This document shows, piece after piece, positions 5,707 through 5,765 of a DNA stretch of 5,765 bases; within the stretch, counting starts at the first letter, position 1; the number at the start of each line of letters is the position of its first letter. The stretch lies in the NCBI GenBank assembly GCA_937891475.1, contig CALATC010000026.1, forward strand, positions 1 through 5,765. The letters run 5' to 3'. A program made the position numbers and the translations under genes. The notes under the pieces are model-generated. The model saw nothing but the letters and a program-made list of their open reading frames with translations. It was not told the origin of the DNA and searched no databases. This stretch comes from an uncultured Granulicatella sp. (GTDB lineage: Bacteria > Bacillota > Bacilli > Lactobacillales > Aerococcaceae).

Positions 5707-5765
5707 ATGGATTTTTCAGGAAAAGTTGCTATCGTGACAGGTGGAGCAAATGGGATTGGAAAAGA
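5707..5765 (+). CDS. Short-chain dehydrogenase/reductase, N-terminus only (3' partial)
   Basis: Only 19 complete codons are visible before the window ends. They encode a typical SDR start: a short lead, strand beta-1 (KVAIVTGG) and the cofactor loop TGGANGIG with the classical T-G-x3-G-x-G spacing. The ATG at 5707 has AAAGGAAG at 5691-5698 as ribosome site. The gene follows the operon terminator, so it is probably transcribed separately, although its promoter is not clear. The substrate cannot be told from so little sequence. Given the neighbourhood, a sugar, sugar-acid or polyol dehydrogenase is plausible. Its loop differs from that of the interrupted SDR upstream, so it is not a recent duplicate judged by this short part. 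Confidence 0.85.
   Translation, partial: MDFSGKVAIVTGGANGIGK

Overview
The window is AT-rich, tightly packed, and uses strong Shine-Dalgarno sites. The protein types point to a low-GC Firmicute, most likely a host-associated member of the Lactobacillales or a Gemella-like relative. That assignment is an inference from composition and protein style; no rRNA or other marker is present. All genes read on the + strand, and the standard bacterial code fits every gene end.

Layout: (1) 1-416, the C-terminal part of a GntR/FadR-type regulator with an FCD ligand domain, cut by the window edge. (2) 417-518, a compact control region: a near-consensus promoter (TTGACA, 17 nt, TATTAT) interleaved with a perfect 14+14 bp inverted repeat. 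(3) 519-5549, a D-glucuronate catabolic operon in the order kdgA/eda (KDPG aldolase), uxaC (glucuronate isomerase), uxuA (mannonate dehydratase), a uxuB-type SDR oxidoreductase, and kdgK (KDG kinase). (4) 5550-5706, a strong Rho-independent terminator followed by an upstream region that carries an imperfect inverted repeat. (5) 5707-5765, the start of a second, separate SDR dehydrogenase, cut by the window edge.

Together the five enzymes make the hexuronate (Ashwell) route: glucuronate to fructuronate (UxaC), to mannonate (UxuB-type SDR), to 2-keto-3-deoxygluconate (UxuA), to KDPG (KdgK), to pyruvate plus glyceraldehyde-3-phosphate (KdgA). No uptake system or glucuronidase is visible, so these would have to lie outside the window.

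The main anomaly is that the uxuB-type gene has an in-frame TAA at codon 32, while the rest of its 280 codons are intact with all catalytic residues. As written, the pathway is broken at fructuronate reduction, unless this is a sequencing error, is read through, or is covered by another dehydrogenase. The second point of interest is the control region, where one palindrome appears able to act both as an operator on the operon promoter and as a terminator for the upstream regulator transcript. I did not find a wholly new system. This is a recognisable sugar-acid operon with an unusual lesion and an interesting promoter design.
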